Assembly (NCBI RefSeq): GCF_024363565.1
Contig: NZ_JAJEKE010000013.1
Coordinates: 54,205 to 118,204 of the forward strand
Direction of reading: 5' to 3'
Origin: Lutispora saccharofermentans
Lineage (GTDB): Bacteria > Bacillota > Clostridia > Lutisporales > Lutisporaceae
DNA: 64,000 bases
Shown: one piece after another, positions 52,215 through 61,493 of the stretch
Layout of the letters: each line of letters begins with the position of its first letter
How positions within the stretch are numbered: the stretch's first letter is position 1
The notes under the pieces: model-generated
What the model was told of the DNA's origin: nothing
Databases searched by the model: none
The model's input: only the letters and a program-made list of their open reading frames with translations
Translations under genes and position numbers: made by a program

Positions 52215-54151
52215 TCCTTATCCCCCCTTATATAATCTTGATTATGCTTTTCATAATTTTCCTTCACATCACCGAAATAGTCAACAGGCACTTCTCTTTT
52301 TTCCACTTTTCCATCAAGCTGCTTTATTATGATAAGCTTCTTGTTCATAGCTTCATCTTCTATGCTGTCTCCCCTGTCAAAGCACAAGGGCCTTGAGCTG
52401 GATTTCCGGGCTAATGACGCTTCCATGATAATCTGGGCTACTGTTAGTATGTCAAAAACCTCAAGAAGCCTTACCAATTCATGAGGATTATAAGCAAAGG
52501 TCTGAGGCACCACGTTCTCCTCATATTCCTTCAGTCTGGACAAGCCAACCTCCAGAAGCTCCTGATATTTGACCTCTCCGCAGTAGTTTTGCATGGTCTT
52601 GGCTATGCCCATATTCAGCTCTTTCCATCCTATGCTCACAGACGGGTCATTCTTCAGGGGTGCGTATACTCTGGCTTTTTCTCTTTCTACCTGCTTTCTA
52701 TTCCATGCTGCAGATTCATTGGCATCAGCGAATTTAGCGGCGTGCCTGCCTGCATAGTAGCCCGTAGTGGCAGCATGGCCATAGCAATTTGAAGCGTAAA
52801 GGGCGTCTCCTGCCGAGTATAAGCCTTCCAGATTGGTGCTTAGAGACCAATCGTTGAAAAAGCCGCCGGGCAGGCCAAACAACTGCCGCTCCTGAGGAAG
52901 AAAGCTCGCGGAGGTCCAGCCGGTGCCATAGCATTGAAGAACATGCTCCTCAGGGTCAAAACCTGCTTCTGTGTAATTCTTGTATATGGGAACCTTGGTC
53001 TTGCCTTCTTCTCCCACCATCATGCCCCAGATCACCCGTCTCTCATCGCCGGGCAAAGCCGATAAATCGGCGTAAAAAGGCAGCTTATAGCCTTTCTCTA
53101 TCATCTTCGAAAAAGATAGGGTCTCCGGCCCCTCAATACCATACTTAGGATAATCGATGCTTCCCCCCTTGAGGAAAAACTTCTGATCCCTGGCAGGCTT
53201 GAACCTGTCGCTTACACTTTCCAGTATATTTCCGTCCCTGTCTGCATAAGGTATTTCTTGTCCCCTTGAATCTATTATTGAAGCAGCATACCAGGTATTA
53301 TGATTATTGCCGGTACCATATGGCGGATAGCTCCTTCCTGAAGCAGAAAATTCTGCCGGTACGGATTTTTCCATCATGGCAAACTCAGCGCCGGCCCTCC
53401 AGCCCATGGCATGTCCATCTCCGATGCATTGTGTGGGCCTGAATTCGCATAGGCCGGGAAGCTCGGCAGAAAAAAGCCACACCCTGGCCGGCCGGGACAT
53501 GCATATTATACTGGATTTGGCGCTGAAAATATAAAATTTGCCTGTCCTCGTGTGTATGCCTGTTGCGCCTATGCATCTGGCCCCCTGCCGCCCATCCTCC
53601 GTGAGCAAGGATGTTATCATCACTCTATCCAGAATCCTTACCCCCATCGTGCGAAGCTCGTTATACATCGCGGGCTTAAAGGTTGAACCCCAGATCCTCA
53701 AAGTAAATTTATTTTCATAATCATATGCAAACATGAGCTTTGTTTCATCATCACGAAACTCCGCTCCCGCGAATTCATCATCTGTATCCCTTATTTTGCC
53801 TCCCATTTTTTCGATATCCAAAAGCCTGTCATATCCCTCCCTGCACTCTATATAGTGAGATATTCCATTGTTGAAGCCTTCATTGTCATCCAGCATAGCT
53901 TGCACCAATTCCTCAGGAGTAACCTTGGAACAAGGATTGGCAGCCGCCGATTCCCAATGATCGCAGCCGGAGCCGCCTGCTCCGCTTCTCCTGGTGGCGC
54001 CTTTCTCCACCAGCACAACACTCCGGCCTGCTCTGGCGGCAGCAATGGCAGCCATGCAGCCGGCTATGCCCCCTCCGAGCACCAGAACATCTGCGGCTAT
54101 GATCTCTTCCTTGTCATACTCCAGGGGATAAGGCCATTCATAATTATGCAT
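52211..54151 (-). CDS. FAD-dependent oxidoreductase (AprA/fumarate reductase flavoprotein family)
   Basis: 646 residues from ATG 54151, with GGGAGGG ahead. FAD motif ADVLVLGGGIAGCMAAIAAA at about 18-37, then VVLVEKGATRRSGAGGSG. FRPTQCIGDGHAMGWRAGAEF and GLYSAGDALYASNCYGHAATTGY are the usual second FAD contacts. A C-terminal AprA-like helical tail follows. It reduces or oxidises an organic substrate using the neighbouring ferredoxin. Key catalytic residues of true fumarate reductases or APS reductases were not found, so the substrate is open. Confidence 0.9.
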   Translation of the reverse strand: MHNYEWPYPLEYDKEEIIAADVLVLGGGIAGCMAAIAAARAGRSVVLVEKGATRRSGAGGSGCDHWESAAANPCSKVTPEELVQAMLDDNEGFNNGISHYIECREGYDRLLDIEKMGGKIRDTDDEFAGAEFRDDETKLMFAYDYENKFTLRIWGSTFKPAMYNELRTMGVRILDRVMITSLLTEDGRQGARCIGATGIHTRTGKFYIFSAKSSIICMSRPARVWLFSAELPGLCEFRPTQCIGDGHAMGWRAGAEFAMMEKSVPAEFSASGRSYPPYGTGNNHNTWYAASIIDSRGQEIPYADRDGNILESVSDRFKPARDQKFFLKGGSIDYPKYGIEGPETLSFSKMIEKGYKLPFYADLSALPGDERRVIWGMMVGEEGKTKVPIYKNYTEAGFDPEEHVLQCYGTGWTSASFLPQERQLFGLPGGFFNDWSLSTNLEGLYSAGDALYASNCYGHAATTGYYAGRHAAKFADANESAAWNRKQVEREKARVYAPLKNDPSVSIGWKELNMGIAKTMQNYCGEVKYQELLEVGLSRLKEYEENVVPQTFAYNPHELVRLLEVFDILTVAQIIMEASLARKSSSRPLCFDRGDSIEDEAMNKKLIIIKQLDGKVEKREVPVDYFGDVKENYEKHNQDYIRGDKE

Positions 54152-54212
54152 AATAACCCTCCCAAACTGTTTAAATATTTTTATAATGATGTTAACACAG
54201 CAGCGGGTATTT

Positions 54213-54230
54213 TGCAATATATATATTGCA
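54213..54230. promoter_or_regulatory. Palindromic operator in GntR/oxidoreductase divergent region
   Basis: TGCAATATATATATTGCA is a perfect 18-bp palindrome, followed by TTTTGCAAAA, a second TTGCAA half-site pair. It lies about 60 bp upstream of the oxidoreductase ATG and 120 bp upstream of the GntR ATG, suitable for binding by the FadR-type regulator at 54348. Confidence 0.6.
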
Positions 54231-54347
54231 TTTTGCAAAATGTTAAATGCTATTGCCTTGTATATCTTTTTATGCTAAAATATGCGGTGAAAACAAGGGG
54301 CACAAAATGCCGCCGAGTAAATAATAGAAAAGTTAGGGAGCATAGCC

Positions 54348-55010
54348 ATGATAGATATTATTAAAGCTACATTGGGAGATCAAATTTATGCCGTTTTGAG
54401 AGACGACATCATAAATCAGAGGATAGAATGCGGTGAGAAGCTTACATTAAAAGCCCTGCAGGAAAGATTCGATATCAGCTCCACCCCGATAAGGGAAGCT
54501 ATAAAAAGATTAAGCCAGGAAGGCCTGGTTGAGCATGTCACCAATGTAGGTGCAAAAGTCATCGACATAGATGAAAAAGACATCAGAGAAATTTACGACT
54601 TCTGTTCTGTTCTGGATGTTGCTGCTCTCAGATTCGCAATCAACAGCGATAGATTTGATGAAATGCTTCAGGAAATGGAAAATTGCATAAAGTCTCAAGA
54701 AATCTGCTTAGATAACGGGAGTATGGAGAGCTTCAAGCTGCATTCGGACAATTTCCACGACATATTATATAAGTATGCGGATAATTCACGTCTCTATGAT
54801 GCTGCCAAAAATATCAGAAGCCAGTTTACCATACTGACCACCAAATATCAAAATTTCTTGAATGCAGGAGCGTTGATTTTAGCCGGACACAAGGAAATCC
54901 TTGAAGCAATAAAATCAAAGGATATAGAAAATGCCTCATCACTTATGACAAGGCATTTTGAACACAGCAAGAATTATTTATTGAAATCCCTTGGAGAAGA
55001 AATTTATTAA
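54348..55010 (+). CDS. GntR family regulator, FCD (FadR) subfamily
   Basis: 220 residues. N-terminal winged helix (LRDDIINQRIECGEKLTLKALQERFDISSTPIREAIKRLSQEGLVEH) and a helical FCD effector domain with conserved metal-ligand region FDEMLQEM...FKLHSDNFHDILY are present. FCD regulators respond to organic acids or amino-acid derivatives. Divergent from the FAD-oxidoreductase operon and convergent with the next M42 gene. RBS AGGGAG. Confidence 0.93.
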   Translation: MIDIIKATLGDQIYAVLRDDIINQRIECGEKLTLKALQERFDISSTPIREAIKRLSQEGLVEHVTNVGAKVIDIDEKDIREIYDFCSVLDVAALRFAINSDRFDEMLQEMENCIKSQEICLDNGSMESFKLHSDNFHDILYKYADNSRLYDAAKNIRSQFTILTTKYQNFLNAGALILAGHKEILEAIKSKDIENASSLMTRHFEHSKNYLLKSLGEEIY

Positions 55011-55018
55011 AACCCTGA

Positions 55019-56110
55019 CTATATCATAGTGAGATCAATATTTTTCTTCAGGAAATCCTCCGTAATCTTCAATGCAGCAACCGCATCGTTAAGATTGCAT
55101 ACTTCAACCGGCGAGTGGGAATATCTCCTGGGTATAGCCAATGACACAACGGCCATGCCATTGCCCGCATAGATGCATCTCGCTCCATCAGTGACATAAG
55201 CGGCATTTATGAAAGCGAATTCCTGATGCTTGACCCCGGCAGAGGATGCGGAGTCCCGGAGTGCCTCGACCAATTTCGGATGGCTGGCCGCATAGATCAT
55301 CGCTCCGGCATAGGCCTGAGAAATAATGATCACCGGCCCCTTCCCAAGGCCTACGGGAAGCTCCTTCAAATAATCGCTGTCAGGAACATCACCTGCCGGA
55401 ACGGTATCTATAAACAGGCCATAATCAGGATTCAAATAGTTTACAGCCGAAGAAACAGCACTGACAGTGCTTTCCTCCAGAATGCCGAATACCGCGAACA
55501 CTTCTCCATGGATGTCCTCGGCTTTAAGATTTTTCATGGCTTCTATAAGGATAGCGCAGCCAACTCGGTCATCTATGGCACGTCCTGATAAATAATCTGT
55601 ATTGAGCATTTCAACGCAGGGCGAATCAGGAATGATCTGGGAGCCTGTTCGTATGCCCAACGCCTCCGCCTCTTCTCTGGAGCTCACGCATATATCAACA
55701 TATGATTGTTTCACCGTTTGGGGTCTCGCCATTTCCTCCGGGGTCAGCAAATGGGCCGAACGTGTCCCGATTATTCCGGGCACTATTCCCTTATCTCCTT
55801 TTACCAGCACTCTTCTTCCGGGAAGGCATGCTTCTGAAGCCAGGCCCACCTTTGAGAAATATAGAAACCCGTCAGGGGATATTGTTTTTACCGCATACCC
55901 CACTTCATCCATGTGGGCACTGATCATGACCCTGGGCCCTGGCTTTTTACCTTTTTTTGCAGCCACCAGCATTCCGTTTTTCATGACCTCAATGGAATCT
56001 GCATATCCTTCCAATTCTTTTTTTACATATCTGGCAACATCCCATTCGTAACCGCTTAAGCCGATTATGGAGGTCAGTTCTTTCAACCTTTTTCTTATAG
56101 CTTCCTTCAC
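55019..56110 (-). CDS. M42 family metallopeptidase
   Basis: 363 residues from GTG 56110, with AAGGGGCG ahead. Site residues: SAHMDEVGYAVK, IDDRVGCAIL, GILEESTVSAV, IDTVPAGDVPD and YSHSPVE. The glutamate pair is EES, and the family block is complete. It is 45 nt after the M20 gene and closes the operon that begins with the DUF5058 pair. Distinct paralogue of 50926-51933, with low similarity outside motifs. Confidence 0.92.
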   Translation of the reverse strand: MKEAIRKRLKELTSIIGLSGYEWDVARYVKKELEGYADSIEVMKNGMLVAAKKGKKPGPRVMISAHMDEVGYAVKTISPDGFLYFSKVGLASEACLPGRRVLVKGDKGIVPGIIGTRSAHLLTPEEMARPQTVKQSYVDICVSSREEAEALGIRTGSQIIPDSPCVEMLNTDYLSGRAIDDRVGCAILIEAMKNLKAEDIHGEVFAVFGILEESTVSAVSSAVNYLNPDYGLFIDTVPAGDVPDSDYLKELPVGLGKGPVIIISQAYAGAMIYAASHPKLVEALRDSASSAGVKHQEFAFINAAYVTDGARCIYAGNGMAVVSLAIPRRYSHSPVEVCNLNDAVAALKITEDFLKKNIDLTMI

Positions 56111-56155
56111 TTTATCGCCCCTTATCCTAAGTTTATTCACAGTAAAGCATCTCTT

Positions 56156-57346
56156 CTACTTATTATTTTCAAGCCAGTCAAAAGCTCCCTGGGCTAAAAG
56201 GGCAGTCCCTTTCCAGAAAACATCTTCGTCTACTATGAACTTTGAATTATGATGCGGGTATACCGGCCCCTTCTCAGGATTAGCTCCGCCCAGGAAAAAG
56301 AATGTTCCCGGCACCTCTGACAGGTAATAGGCCATATCCTCTCCGCCCATTGTGGGCTCTGTGATTTCTAAGATATTTTCTTCACCGATGACCTTTTTAG
56401 CTGTTTCATAAAATTCCCTGGTAAATTCCGCATCGTTTACTACAGGCGGAGCTCCCCAGGTGATGTCGTATTCGTAGGATCCTCTCATAGCCTTTGTAAC
56501 GCCCTGGGCTATTTCTTCTATCCTCTTTGCGATCATTTCCCTCTCTTCATTGTCTATAGCCCTGAAGGTTCCTTCTATCTCAACCACATCGGGTATGATG
56601 TTATAGGCTGTTCCCCCGTGGACCTTGCCTATAGTGACAACTGCAGGATGTGTGGGCTTCATCTCTCTGCTCACTATTGTCTGAAGAGCAATGATCACGT
56701 GGCCGGCCATGACAACCGGGTCAATGCCCATATTGGGCATCGCTCCATGGCAGCCATGCCCTTTGATTTTTAAGTTGAACTTATCAAAGGATGCCATTGC
56801 CCTTCCATAGCTTATCGATATCTGGCCGGGGCCTGTTTCTTTAAAGATGCTTCCTATATGAAGCCCTAATACGGCATCCATCTTGGGGTTTTCCAATACG
56901 CCATCCTTTATCATAGCCTTGGCGCCATGGCTGCCCTCTTCATCCGGCTGAAAGATAAGCTTGATGGTTCCATGTATCTTGTCCCTATTCTCATGCAATA
57001 TCTTTGCTGCTCCCAGAAGCATTGCAGTATGAGTATCATGACCACAGGCATGCATATTGCCGTTGGTCGCGATAAAGGATATATCCGCCTCCTCCTTTAT
57101 TGCAAGAGCATCCATATCTGCTCTAAGGCCTATAACCTTTCCGGGTTTCTCACCTTTGATGATTCCCACTATTCCGGATACTCCTACGCCTGTTTTATAT
57201 TCAATTCCTATTTCCTTTAATCTTTCTGCCACATAAGCGGCTGTCTTAGGAAGCTCAAGGCCCACCTCCGGAATCTGATGAAGGTACCTCCTCCAGCACA
57301 CGATATCAGGTTGAAGCTTTTTCGCTTCACTTACAATGTCAATCAA
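56156..57346 (-). CDS. M20 family amidohydrolase/peptidase
   Basis: 396 residues from TTG 57346, since AAAGGAGG lies 8 nt upstream; the upstream ATG is part of that RBS. Zinc site blocks: GLRADMDALAIKEE, HACGHDTHTAMLLG, FQPDEEGSHGA, and later MGGEDMAYYL and PHHNSKFIVDED. This is the aminoacylase/IAA-amino-acid-hydrolase branch, which removes acyl groups from N-acyl amino acids or hydrolyses N-acetyl-diaminopimelate-like amides. Coupled to the membrane pair upstream (20-nt gap), it may act on their imported substrate. Confidence 0.93.
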   Translation of the reverse strand: MIDIVSEAKKLQPDIVCWRRYLHQIPEVGLELPKTAAYVAERLKEIGIEYKTGVGVSGIVGIIKGEKPGKVIGLRADMDALAIKEEADISFIATNGNMHACGHDTHTAMLLGAAKILHENRDKIHGTIKLIFQPDEEGSHGAKAMIKDGVLENPKMDAVLGLHIGSIFKETGPGQISISYGRAMASFDKFNLKIKGHGCHGAMPNMGIDPVVMAGHVIIALQTIVSREMKPTHPAVVTIGKVHGGTAYNIIPDVVEIEGTFRAIDNEEREMIAKRIEEIAQGVTKAMRGSYEYDITWGAPPVVNDAEFTREFYETAKKVIGEENILEITEPTMGGEDMAYYLSEVPGTFFFLGGANPEKGPVYPHHNSKFIVDEDVFWKGTALLAQGAFDWLENNK

Positions 57347-57366
57347 TTTGAATCCTCCTTTCAAGG

Positions 57367-58041
57367 CTAGCTTTTTACTGATTTGTTTTCCATATTGTAA
57401 AATAATCTGGCTATTATAATTGTTCCAAATACAGAAGCAATTATGAGTACCCAGGCAGGAAGTGTTGTTGTAAATCGAAGTATTACGGGGATTCCTATTC
57501 CCACTACTGCCAGCTTTGGATATTTGATGGCAAATTGTCCGAAAACCGCTCCGAAGATTGCAGGGACTGTATAATTTGTGAATGCGCTTGCAATAACCGG
57601 AGGCAGTACCTTGATAAGAGCCGCCCCTACGAAAGCCGCAAGGGTAGTGCCGATAAGGTTTGTTATAATTGACCCTGTAATACCGAGAGTGGATATCACT
57701 TCGGCTTCTTTAGTCGCCGGCTCGGTATCTGTTACTTCAAGAGCCATTGCCGCGCATGGAAGCCTCAGGTTTGAAATATTTCCCGACAGGAATGAGAGAT
57801 AAGTACCCGACATACCAAGCACTGAGTAATATGATATAGGCTCAACCACATAAAATGCACCAAACAGTGCTGCAATCATGCCCCAGGATTTCATAGCCAC
57901 CTCAAAAGGAGGAAACACGCCATATTTCATATAAAGGAAAATCACTGGAAAGAAGCTTAAAGCTGCCGCTAGCAATAATGTTACCATTCCAACCCTTATA
58001 ACCGGTTTGAACCATAGCTCCTCAAATCTTTTATTATCCAT
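57367..58041 (-). CDS. Membrane protein partner of DUF5058, probable transporter subunit
   Basis: 224 residues from ATG 58041, with GGGAGGTGG ahead. About six hydrophobic segments are visible: VIRVGMVTLLLAAALSFFPVIFLYM, SWGMIAALFGAFYVVEPISYYSVLG, then LGITGSIITNLIGTTLAAFVGAALI and others. No ATPase or binding protein is adjacent. It always appears beside DUF5058 in the arrangement seen here, which suggests a two-part carrier; transported molecule unknown. Confidence 0.75.
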   Translation of the reverse strand: MDNKRFEELWFKPVIRVGMVTLLLAAALSFFPVIFLYMKYGVFPPFEVAMKSWGMIAALFGAFYVVEPISYYSVLGMSGTYLSFLSGNISNLRLPCAAMALEVTDTEPATKEAEVISTLGITGSIITNLIGTTLAAFVGAALIKVLPPVIASAFTNYTVPAIFGAVFGQFAIKYPKLAVVGIGIPVILRFTTTLPAWVLIIASVFGTIIIARLFYNMENKSVKS

Positions 58042-58060
58042 AATTCCACCTCCCTGTTTA

Positions 58061-58759
58061 TTATCCAAATATTACTGCTGCGAGCATGCCAACGAGCATA
58101 GCAATACCCAGAGCATATTCTTTAAGCTTCGGAAGCTTCTCAGTCAGCTTAATGACCACGACCATGGAAATAGCCCCTGCTATGACTGCTATAAGCCCGC
58201 CGCCGCCATTTTTAATGTCTCCCGAGTTCAAATAGCCGAATACCCCAAGCATTGCAGCAGAGCTTAACACGGCAAGCCACTTGACATCCCCGCCGCCGAC
58301 TTTATTCCTTATGCCTTCCAGCTTATGGGTAAAAAGTCCGGCAAAGACGAGCCAGCCAGCACCATTAACAGCCATAGTCCACCATCCTGTAGCAAGAGCA
58401 TTTAAATCGTAATCTGCTCCTCCAAAGCTGACACCAAGAGCATCCGCACCTGTTTTGGCAGCCGTGAGCTCTGTCGGCGCCGAACCGATTATAGATAATC
58501 TTAACCAGCTTATAGGGCCGCCGATAACAGACATCATGCCTACCATTACTATAAAAATAGCAATTACAGGCCCGATAGCAGTCAAAAGACCGGTCTTAAA
58601 AGCTCTGTCACACTTTTCATCAGGAATATTCAATTCCCTGGCGGTCTTTCTTGCAAGCCTGGTGTAAATAATGGCTTGAATAGCCGTAAGGATTACTACA
58701 GGAGCTGCTGCCAACCAAACTCCTATTTCGTTAGCTACCCTTAAAATTTCTTGATTCAT
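58061..58759 (-). CDS. DUF5058 family membrane protein
   Basis: 232 residues, about six membrane helices. The start NEIGVWLAAAPVVILTAIQAIIYTRLARKTA, the loop AFKTGLLTAIGPVIAIFIVMVGMMSVIGGPISWLRLSIIGSAPTE, and GGADYDLNALATGWWTMAVNG match my memory of the DUF5058 family. Function is not established. First gene of DUF5058-partner-M20-M42, so it may import the N-acyl or peptide substrates of those hydrolases. RBS ATGGAGGTG. Confidence 0.8.
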   Translation of the reverse strand: MNQEILRVANEIGVWLAAAPVVILTAIQAIIYTRLARKTARELNIPDEKCDRAFKTGLLTAIGPVIAIFIVMVGMMSVIGGPISWLRLSIIGSAPTELTAAKTGADALGVSFGGADYDLNALATGWWTMAVNGAGWLVFAGLFTHKLEGIRNKVGGGDVKWLAVLSSAAMLGVFGYLNSGDIKNGGGGLIAVIAGAISMVVVIKLTEKLPKLKEYALGIAMLVGMLAAVIFG

Positions 58760-58861
58760 AAATACACCTCCATAATTTGTTTATAATTTCACAACCTCTC
58801 CTAATTGATCTTACAATACTTAGCTTGAATTAGCTTTGTCTTTATAGTATAAAAAGATAAT

Positions 58862-58902
58862 AAAAAAAATATACCTGTCAGACAATTACTGACAGAGTAT
58901 AT
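58862..58902 (-). terminator. Terminator overlapping the pucR stop codon
   Basis: Minus strand stem TATACTCTGTCAG / CTGACAGGTATA around TAATTGT, followed by eight T. The TAA stop of the PucR gene is in the loop. It separates PucR transcription from the DUF5058 operon downstream. Confidence 0.85.
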
Positions 58903-60469
58903 TATATATTCTCACGGAAACCGTGTATTTCATCCTTTGCTCAAAGCTGTCGAAGTTCACGCCTAATACCTCGCAAAGCCTTCTATACCTGTATTTAATC
59001 GTATTATAATGTATAAACATGTTCTTGGCGGTTTCCTTCAGGCTCCATTCGTTTTCCACCAGATGATTCAATGTATCAAAGAGGTATGTTTTATTGATTT
59101 TATCATATTCAATGATCTTATCGAGGCTCTCCCTGCAAAATTCCTTTCCATAGCCAGTGGATGATATATCATAATACAGCCTATACAGACCTGCTTCATC
59201 ATAAAATTTATAGCTGTTTGTCATTTTTGAAAGCCTGTCTATTTGAACGACCCGGAAGGCTTCAGTATAGCTTTCCTTTGCCAGCATGATCCCGGCTTTA
59301 ATTCCTCCGATTCCAATGCTCAATGTAAATCCTGTCTCGTTTTTAACCTTAAGCAGCAGCTCGCTGCAGGTTTTTGAAAGCTTGCTTTTTATTTTATCAG
59401 AGTTGTCGACATTCAAGATAAAGGTTATGCTGTCGCTCAATGTTGTATATGCCGACTGAGAAAAATCCCGCTTAACGCTTTCTGTGATTGTTTTGAATAT
59501 TTTTTCCCTGGTCATTTCAAGATTTAAATTGTCTTTTTTATGGCTCATCTTAAAATACTCGGACTTATAATTATCAATATCAAACATCGTTACGACAATT
59601 TTGCCTTTAAACTCCCATCCGAAGATTTTGGCTCTCTTCTTTACCTCTTCAATGGATCTTATGTTTTTTGTTATCAGGTCCCTTACAAACTCGTCTCTAT
59701 ATCTCATCTCTATCTGGTTGTTGGATATTTTGCGCTGTATATAAAGCTTCAGCACAGTGCAGGTATGTTCAACCGCTATCTCTTCAAGCTGATCCAGCTC
59801 TTTTTTTGTATTTATGACAAGATATCCGTATATCCTGTTTTCATAGGATATTTCATAAACCTTATATTTTTGAAAGTTGAAAAGCTTCATACTCTCTATG
59901 GTGCTTATAAAGCTCGAATCCGCCGACTCATAAACAACGGTATTGAAGTAAAAATCAGCATAGGCGGATTCAAACTCAATTATCCTCTTTAGGTTTACCA
60001 ATATATCCTTTATATCGCCGCCGTTAATAACCAATTGAGTAAAAGATTTGTGAATTGTCTCTGATTTCTTTAATTTATCGGCTTGATCGTTTATTATTTT
60101 GGCCAGAACCGGATTGATGATCTCAATAAATGCATAGCGGCTGGGAATATAAATGATCGGGACATTTAACTCATTAGCCCTGTTAATAACATTATCCGGT
60201 ATGCTATGCAGGAATCTTTCTGTTTTTATTCCGATTCCAGCCATTCCTCTGGTCTTAATGTTTTCAATAATTTCTTCAAAAAGCTCCGGAGTATCTTTAA
60301 GGCAGTAACCCGTAGTGATTATAAACTCTCCGCCTTTTGACCAGCGGTATGCATCAGGGGCATCAAAAACTGTAACAGAGCTTACCTCGTTATCGAGGCC
60401 CTCTCCTCCGGCTAACACTTTTAAATCGCTTAGGCCACATTTTTCAATCATTTCCTTTACTGTAAACAA
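58886..60469 (-). CDS. PucR family transcriptional regulator
   Basis: 527 residues. The N-terminal PucR domain (MFTVKEMIEKCGLSDLKVLAGGEGLDNEVSSVTVFDAPDA, residues 1-40 and on to about 125) and a central GGDEF-like/CdaR region (LSIGIGGIKAGIMLAKESYTEA) are followed by a C-terminal PucR HTH with NEWSLKETAKNMFIHYNTIKYRYRRLCEVLG. PucR regulators govern purine or amino-acid-derivative catabolism. Flanked by the DUF5058 operon and acetamidase/formamidase gene, it probably controls one or both. Confidence 0.93.
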   Translation of the reverse strand: MFTVKEMIEKCGLSDLKVLAGGEGLDNEVSSVTVFDAPDAYRWSKGGEFIITTGYCLKDTPELFEEIIENIKTRGMAGIGIKTERFLHSIPDNVINRANELNVPIIYIPSRYAFIEIINPVLAKIINDQADKLKKSETIHKSFTQLVINGGDIKDILVNLKRIIEFESAYADFYFNTVVYESADSSFISTIESMKLFNFQKYKVYEISYENRIYGYLVINTKKELDQLEEIAVEHTCTVLKLYIQRKISNNQIEMRYRDEFVRDLITKNIRSIEEVKKRAKIFGWEFKGKIVVTMFDIDNYKSEYFKMSHKKDNLNLEMTREKIFKTITESVKRDFSQSAYTTLSDSITFILNVDNSDKIKSKLSKTCSELLLKVKNETGFTLSIGIGGIKAGIMLAKESYTEAFRVVQIDRLSKMTNSYKFYDEAGLYRLYYDISSTGYGKEFCRESLDKIIEYDKINKTYLFDTLNHLVENEWSLKETAKNMFIHYNTIKYRYRRLCEVLGVNFDSFEQRMKYTVSVRIYNILCQ

Positions 60470-60519
60470 TGCGTCACCTCAAAATCGTATATATCTCATT
60501 TGTATCATGAACTCCAGCT

Positions 60520-61401
60520 TTATTTAAAGACCCATTTGGGCATTGAAAACCTCGCTGTCATTTTGGGATCTACCACTTGGCATATCTCCGTATTTCCAAT
60601 GGCGCTCAAAAGCATGCCCGCTTCATTAATATCCATATGGAGTTTTCGTATAACCCTGTAAAGCATGTCTTCGGCTGAGATTTTTACAGCCTGTAACAAA
60701 TCCTCATGAGAGGCTATGGTGTATACTTTATCCTCATACTCCAATATGGGATTCCTTATTTCATGATTTTTCAATAAATCTATTTTTACTTTTACCTTGC
60801 CTGCAATCTCTATGCCGGTAACCATAACCTCACCATCCCCCATAGCGGCATGAAGATCTCCCATGGCCAGCAGCGCGCCTGCATGAAAAACCGGAAGATA
60901 TAGGACAGCACCTTCGGCAATTTTGCTATTATCCATATTGCCGCCATGAGATCCGGGCTCTCCGTTAGGTATAGCATCTCCGTCCGGAACTACGCCTATA
61001 ACTCCTATCATAGGCTTGCACGGGATGTATATGCTATCATTAAATATTGCTTTACCTTCTATTATTGGCAATATCTTTATGCTTGATTCCCCAATATTGC
61101 CTCCAAAAATACCACCGCCTGGAATAGCTGCCATCACACCATAATCATTGATATCTATCTTTAGTATTTCTATTCTTAATGTATCGCCCTTCTCAGCACC
61201 TTTTACATATAAAGGTCCCGTAGCAGGATTGATCTTCTCCCAGTCAAGCTTTTCTATAGGCTGCTCAGAGCTGCTGATCTGGTTTTGAAAACAATCACAA
61301 GTCTCAAACACAACTGTGCTGCCTGGATCAACCTCCAAAGCAGGCTTATTTTCACTGCTCATACTATAGATAAGTCTGTCGCTTTTTATTAGATTGGTCA
61401 T
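60520..61401 (-). CDS. Acetamidase/formamidase family protein
   Basis: 293 residues, typical family length. Zinc-site region blocks VVFETCDCFQNQI and GDTLRIEILKIDI, then GVIGVVPDGDAIPNGEPGSHGGNMDN and GDLHAAMGDGEVMVTGIEI are the family signatures. It hydrolyses short amides (formamide/acetamide type) to ammonia and an acid. RBS AAGGAGG. It is 50 nt upstream of the PucR gene on the same strand; amide release from purine or amino-acid breakdown would fit. Confidence 0.93.
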   Translation of the reverse strand: MTNLIKSDRLIYSMSSENKPALEVDPGSTVVFETCDCFQNQISSSEQPIEKLDWEKINPATGPLYVKGAEKGDTLRIEILKIDINDYGVMAAIPGGGIFGGNIGESSIKILPIIEGKAIFNDSIYIPCKPMIGVIGVVPDGDAIPNGEPGSHGGNMDNSKIAEGAVLYLPVFHAGALLAMGDLHAAMGDGEVMVTGIEIAGKVKVKIDLLKNHEIRNPILEYEDKVYTIASHEDLLQAVKISAEDMLYRVIRKLHMDINEAGMLLSAIGNTEICQVVDPKMTARFSMPKWVFK

Positions 61402-61493
61402 GCGGATACCTCCTTTTTAATGGGATAATTTTATTTATTATTATAGATTATATATGATTAGACGGAAAAAGTAATGAAAATGTATCACCAAGG

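Noticed and set aside
53855..54364. 169-residue plus-strand frame opposite the FAD oxidoreductase
   Set aside because: Antisense to a strongly supported gene and it crosses the operator region; no motif.
61402..61493. CRISPR leader at the left end of the array
   Set aside because: Repeats next to it are the most degenerate, and the tag orientation puts the leader at the right.
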